DNA of 64,000 nt, from the NCBI GenBank assembly GCA_035771165.1, contig JAWNZC010000013.1:2705001-2769000 (forward strand), in the 5' to 3' direction. The stretch is from Paragorgia papillata. Its lineage: Eukaryota > Cnidaria > Anthozoa > Scleralcyonacea > Coralliidae. The notes under the pieces are model-generated. The model saw nothing but the letters and a program-made list of their open reading frames with translations, did not search any database and was not told where the DNA came from. Below, one piece after another: positions 60,559 to 64,000 of this stretch. Every line of letters begins with the position of its first letter. Positions within the stretch are counted from its first letter, which is position 1. The position numbers and the translations under genes are program-made.

Positions 60559-61290
60559 CTCCAGTTGCCGGGGTGCTTCTGTAAAGAGCTCCTTTTTTAG
60601 TTATGCCATAGACAGCTCCAATTCCAATTGAAACACGACGCCATAATTTTCGGGTTATGACTCTTTTCCACCTTCTACCGTAAGGCCTATTCTCCGTAAC
60701 GCCCACGCGAACATACATTTTTCCTCTTTTATTGACGCCCCAAACTTGACCGTATTGACCAGCTTGGATTTGGACTAAACGTCCAGGTATTCTTTTCCAT
60801 TTCAATCCTTGAGGCCTGCTTCTCGATACTCCTTCTCTAAAGTAAATCGCGTTGGCCTTGTTCACGCCCCAATGTCCGTATTCGCCGCAGGATATGTACT
60901 TAAGCCGACCAGGAACCAATACCCAACGCCTTCCTTGTGTCAATTTATGTGTTATTTGTAGCCTACAATATATTTTATTATATTTATTGACACCGCAAAC
61001 AATTCCTTTTGGACCTGAATCTATCTGTTTCAAGGAACCAGACACACGAAGCCACCTCCTTCCTCTTGGATTCTTTTTGCTAATTCCAAGACGATGATAA
61101 ATGCGTCCCGAAATAATACCCCATACACCAGCACGACCCGACGATATTTGCGTTAACCTTCCTCCAATCCTTTTCCACTTTCCATTGTTAAGAACGAAAA
61201 TAAACTTACGTTTATTAACGGCCCAAACAGCTGTTGTAATACCAGAATCGACGTCTGTAAAACGCTTTTTCACCTTGTGCCAGTCTTTGT
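60559..61290 (-). CDS. Tectonin six-bladed propeller exon A1
   Basis: 732 nt, acceptor aatgcag, donor G|gtaaat, phase 1-1. The 244 residues contain six tectonin-type repeats of about 36-40 residues with the core pattern G-x-L-x-Q-I-D-S-G-x-x-G-x-V-W-G-V-N, then I-Y-x-R-x-G-I, then W-x-R-V. Fish egg lectins with six such repeats are known to form one six-bladed beta-propeller that binds carbohydrate, so this exon should encode one whole propeller. The early tryptophan (DKDWQKV) matches the W-x-R-V at the end of other blades, which would let the first and last blades close. Cysteines occur at IVCGV, IYCR and YISCG. Copy-specific residues: VLVPGRLKYISCGEYG, VNKRGKMYV, VTENRPYG and KGALYR. Confidence 0.92.
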
Positions 61291-62071
61291 CTGCATTAAA
61301 AACAAAAACAAATCAGCTCAACCACTTTCAGCTAGGATGGCTGACAATTTAGCCACATCCGTGAGGTTTTCTCCCTTTATAGGTTACGTGGTGGAACTGG
61401 AGAGAGAAAGCCTCAAGTAGAAAACAGTATTGTAATTCATCAAAACGTTTCAATAAAACTATATAGCAAGTCCAGCATCTTTTCCTCATACCTGATTGAA
61501 TAATCTTCAAATAAAGTGATATGTTTATCGTGAATTCAAACCATTTACCAAGAGAGCATAAAGATAAGAGAGGGAATGTCATAGTAATGGGTCTAGTCCC
61601 ATCCTAATTCCTCTTAAACTATTTTTAGATCTCGCGAGATAATCCTCGCGCGTAACTCGCGACTTGTTGAGCAGTCGAGAATGGCATTTATATTACATCA
61701 TATATACTAACAAGCGTTTTACCAAAGATAAAACTGTGACTTCTTTAAAAGGAGTCTTGACTGCCTTCAATTCCCGAGTAAAACCTTTAATTTAAGGTCC
61801 TTGTAACACAATTCTTCAGTTCTTCTACAAAATGTGCTTCACTACTATAAGACTTTTGCTGCCATTTTGTTTTCACGGCAAGAATATGTAAACTTCCACT
61901 CAAAACCCTCGATAGGCGTGCCAAAAAATAACTTAAGGGGTATTAGGATAGAACTAGACCATTACTATACACACTCTCTCTTACCTTAATGCTCTCTTGC
62001 CGATATACACTAAGTATTCGGTACGATTACTATTGTTCGTATTGATGTTCGTCGTCGATCGATTTACATAC

Positions 62072-62170
62072 CTGTTGGAACAACGGGCGGAACTACAACG
62101 GGCGGAACCACAACGGGTGGAACAACACCGGGTGGAGCGACAACGGGCGGAACTACAACAGGTGGTGGTC
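62072..62170 (-). CDS. Pro/Val-rich linker exon (B-tail without a propeller)
   Basis: A 99-nt exon, phase 1 on both sides, encoding repeats of the type PPVVVPPVVAPPGVV and ending in VPPVVPTG. The last codons, the donor and the following intron (61.98-62.07 kb) match the 3-prime end and downstream intron of the B-type propeller exons, especially B1 near 55.5 kb with its extra gatgttcgtcgtcg stretch. It therefore looks like a B exon reduced to its proline tail, or the ancestor of that tail. The role is probably a flexible or extended spacer between the ILEI domain and the first propeller. Confidence 0.75.
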
Positions 62171-62316
62171 CTAGTAGATATAAAAGACAATTATCAACTA
62201 CAATTATCAAATTCATTAATAATTCATAAGGAAAATTCAAAATAAACGAATGTTTAATAAGGTGTTTGTAAATACTGTTAAAACATTGATTAATAAAACA
62301 TCAATGTTTTATCAGA

Positions 62317-62374
62317 GTTAGTGGTGGTGGTGGTGTTGTTGGTGGTGGTGTTATTGGTAGTGGTGTTGGTGGTG

Positions 62375-62439
<65 letters not shown>

Positions 62440-62620
62440 GATGTTGCTGGCATTGTTATCGTCACGGTTGTTGTTGCTTTTGCTGGTTTTAGTGTTAGTG
62501 TTAGTGTTAGTGTTAGTGTTAGTGTTAGTATTAGTATTAGTGTTAGTGGTGTTGGCATTGTTGCTGTTGTTGTTGTTGGTGGTGGTGGTGGTGGTGTCGT
62601 CACAGTTGTTGTTGCTGTTG
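62317..62620. repeat. (GTT)n and (GTTAGT)n microsatellites
   Basis: gtt runs, a gttagt hexamer block (62490-62545) and ggtggt runs, in the intron upstream of the Pro/Val exon. Confidence 0.95.
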
Positions 62621-62704
62621 TTCCTCCACAAAACTCAATGTTCCCTTGGGCGCCAGTTAAACCAATTGAAAAACCAAACCAAGAAAAAACAAACAAACGC
62701 TTAC

Positions 62705-62768
62705 CAAACACAGGGATAGGTATTATTGCAGCAACTTCGCTTGGTCCACGCTTTCGACGATTACCACG
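62705..62768 (-). CDS. ILEI/FAM3-like domain, exon 2 of 2
   Basis: A 64-nt exon bounded by ttttgcag and G|gtaagcg. It begins in phase 0, matching the phase 0 end of the preceding exon, and ends in phase 1, where the array of phase 1 exons starts. It encodes RGNRRKRGPSEVAAIIPIPV, the basic loop and final hydrophobic strand expected at the end of an ILEI domain. The RRKR stretch also resembles a furin-type site; whether it is cut cannot be judged from sequence. Confidence 0.65.
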
Positions 62769-63009
62769 CTGCAAAATAAAGGAATAAATTATAAAAATAA
62801 TAAACATGTCAGTTCAGAGTTTCAACCATGCACATTGTCGGCACAGTAGCAAAGCTAAGCATAGCATAGCATAATATAGCTTTGTCTAGATTTGCCACTA
62901 AATCTGCACAAAACTTCGTCAAGCTATTCATCAGAATAAAACTTCACTTTTTGTTCTTTATACGCTGTCATGAACGTCGTATGTGATCTATTACAGTACA
63001 CACGCACAG

Positions 63010-63535
63010 GAAAATGTATTACAAGTTTTACAGAACTTGTATTAGGCCCTTAACTGAATACGCATGCCCGGTATTCCACAATAGCTTACCCAACTATTTA
63101 TCTATTGAATTAGAAACAATTCAGAAGCGTGCCATGCGCATTATATTCTCCTGGCAATCATATGACGAGGCGCTAACACATACGGGACTTGAATCTCTGC
63201 AAGACCGACGACAACACTTGACAAATAAGCTATTTCAGGACATTATGTCAAATGAAAAACATAAACTACGAAGCCTTTTGCCGCCGAGGAACAATGCCAG
63301 TGTGTTAAGGAAGAATCGCACCTTTAGTTTAAATTTTCGCACTAATAGATTTAAAAATAGTTTTATAATATCTAATGCAACCAAGGTCTAGATTTTTAAC
63401 ACTTGTTACAACTGTTTTACAATTGTTTACTATTATTATTATAATATTGTATATATTGTAAAATGTAAGATATGACGTAATTCAGCCTATTGGCCGCAAA
63501 GTCTTTTCAATAAACCATCTATCTATCTATCTACA
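63010..63535 (+). mobile_element. 5-prime-truncated non-LTR retrotransposon (LINE) fragment
   Basis: A plus-strand open stretch of 125 codons (63014-63391) reads YYKFYRTCIRPLTEYACPVF, then ETIQKRAMRIIF and LESLQDRRQHLTNKLF. This is the C-terminal end of a reverse transcriptase ORF as found in CR1/Jockey-like LINEs. A 3-prime untranslated stretch, ttcaataaacc and an (atct)n tail (63517-63535) follow, as is usual for such elements. It is inserted antisense in the ILEI intron; no intact catalytic part remains. Confidence 0.85.
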
Positions 63536-63598
63536 TTTACGTCATCACAGACGACGTTACAGCGCGTAAGAACAAAAAGTAAAGTTTTATTTATGTAC

Positions 63599-63753
63599 CT
63601 GCATAACAAAGCTAGGACGTCCTGGTCCAGTAAATCCAATAAAGGCAAATGAACCACGGTAGCCTTTATCAAGCGGTTTCCTTGCACCAATCCTGGTGAA
63701 TGCTTTGTAAGCTTTAGCAAACATTCGTCGTCTACCTTCGTCTTGAACAGCAA
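63599..63753 (-). CDS. ILEI/FAM3-like domain, exon 1 of 2
   Basis: The exon runs from an acceptor (gtattag) to a donor (CAG|gtacat), 155 nt, phase 1 in and phase 0 out. It encodes VAVQDEGRRRMFAKAYKAF, then a stretch with LDKGYRGSFAFIGFTG. This matches the ILEI pattern known from FAM3 proteins and CEMIP/TMEM2: an acidic D-E-G start, an alpha-helical segment, then a conserved R-x-S-x-A-F-I/V-G strand. These domains adopt a globular beta-beta-alpha fold and act outside the cell. The N-terminal part of the domain and the signal peptide would lie upstream, beyond the window edge. The family call is by pattern recognition only. Confidence 0.7.
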
Positions 63754-64000
63754 CTAATACAATTTTGCTAGGAAACGTAGATATGAAAACGTTAACGCTT
63801 GAATAATGGATATAAACTTTCCTGCCAAATACTAACAACTCCGTGTTTTTATCGCGTGATCGATTTTATTAGCCAGAATAAAATACTATAAAGACTCGTC
63901 GTCACTTCAAAGTGTTAAAAGTTAGTCTCCCCCCCCCTCTATTATATTAAGCCCCCTGCTTATTAAGCCCCCCCTCTCGGAGTCCTAAATAAGCCCGGGG
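63754..64000 (-). other. Intron upstream of the ILEI exon, window edge
   Basis: No exon recognised. The end is a gccccc-rich repeated unit (attaagccccc, aataagccc), probably the edge of another dispersed repeat. Confidence 0.5.

Larger units (their letters stand above)
55534..61290 (-). repeat. Module 1 of the A-m1-D-C-m2-B array (divergent, expanded copy)
   Basis: First module in transcript order and the longest, because two foreign segments sit in its A-m1 and m1-D introns (59.94-60.53 kb and 58.94-59.72 kb). Its exons carry the most private substitutions, so it has taken little part in recent homogenisation. Confidence 0.9.
152..63753 (-). other. Giant multi-domain gene, internal part (ILEI - 32 tectonin propellers - VWA - VWA - PLAT - PA14 - PA14 - jelly roll)
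   Basis: All recognised exons lie on the minus strand and have AG acceptors and GT donors at their ends. Nearly all domain boundaries are phase 1 (the exon begins with two bases of a split codon and ends with one base of the next), so exon after exon joins in frame; the sum is about 29.2 kb of coding sequence. Neither a first exon nor a stop-containing last exon is present: the outermost exons begin and end inside codons. The order of domains is that of a large extracellular adhesive or lectin-like protein. One junction (PLAT to the 9.1-kb exon) does not match in phase, and one 26-nt microexon copy would shift the frame. More than one transcript unit cannot be excluded without RNA data, but I see no start, stop or intergenic gap that requires it. 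Confidence 0.75.

Noticed and set aside
18005..61290. Eight separate four-propeller genes instead of one array
   Set aside because: The phase 1 acceptor of each A exon and the phase 1 donor of each B exon, all with good splice signals, and the absence of stops or starts at module borders favour read-through; it remains testable by RNA data.
18005..61290. CRISPR-like or satellite explanation for the 5.2-kb periodicity
   Set aside because: The period is made of intact coding exons and introns; no short direct repeats with spacers exist.
18010..61352. Recurring plus-strand open frames of 60-104 codons opposite the propeller exons
   Set aside because: They are repeated only because the minus-strand exons are repeated; they lack their own domain similarity or splice logic.
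62290..62807. Poly-Asn/poly-Thr minus-strand and poly-Leu/Val plus-strand open frames
   Set aside because: Microsatellite translation; only the segment 62705-62768 is a plausible exon.
63014..63391. Plus-strand host gene of 125 codons
   Set aside because: It is the C-terminal end of a LINE reverse transcriptase followed by a microsatellite tail, a truncated insertion and not a host gene.

Overview
The window is eukaryotic genomic DNA from a metazoan, probably a marine invertebrate such as an anthozoan cnidarian. That guess rests on the extracellular domain repertoire (ILEI, tectonin, VWA, PLAT, PA14), short GT-AG introns, many foldback MITEs and a 5S-derived SINE; the taxon is inference, not something the sequence states. 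Every coding exon I can support is on the minus strand. I find no gene end inside the window. The first recognised exon (63753) starts with a split codon, the last (152) ends with one, and the exons between them chain in frame almost perfectly. The simplest reading is one giant gene lying across the whole window and running off both edges, with 69 recognised exons and about 9,700 codons.

Layout in transcript order (high to low coordinates). (1) 63753-62072: two exons encode most of an ILEI/FAM3-like domain, followed by a Pro/Val linker exon. (2) 61290-18005: eight copies of a roughly 4.4-5.8 kb module. Each module has four large exons and two 27-nt microexons in the order A, m1, D, C, m2, B. 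Each large exon encodes six tectonin repeats, which is one complete six-bladed beta-propeller of the fish-egg-lectin type. The array therefore codes for 32 propellers, about 192 blades, separated by short Pro-rich linkers. Neighbouring modules are nearly identical, introns included. They fall into two sub-families with visible conversion and crossover junctions, and one microexon copy carries a 1-nt deletion. (3) 17776-13710: two von Willebrand A-type exons separated by a collagen-like Gly/Pro exon and followed by a Pro-Ile-Pro-Gln repeat exon. (4) 12689-10651: a complete PLAT domain over three exons. (5) 9350-8774: an unrecognised Cys-containing exon and a Lys/Glu-rich small exon. (6) 7558-2348: two PA14 domains, each over three exons with the same intron phases, separated by a mucin-like Gly/Pro/Thr exon. 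(7) 1666-152: a Pro/Gly exon and a jelly-roll-like exon with FDDSRW and WIW motifs, after which the gene leaves the window.

Nearly all junctions between domains are phase 1, so domains can be duplicated or skipped without changing frame. The product looks like a very large extracellular or matrix-associated adhesive lectin: many carbohydrate-binding propellers in series, with protein-interaction domains (VWA, PLAT, PA14) toward the C-terminus and an ILEI domain on the N-terminal side. Function is inferred from domain families only.

The introns hold many simple-sequence tracts, including more than 1 kb of GGTAA/GGTGA pentamers. They also hold at least ten foldback (MITE-like) elements, three copies of a 5S-rRNA-derived SINE-like element, a tRNA-headed SINE-like fragment and a 5-prime-truncated non-LTR retrotransposon on the plus strand. 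There are no tRNA or rRNA genes judged functional, no CRISPR arrays and no plus-strand host genes.
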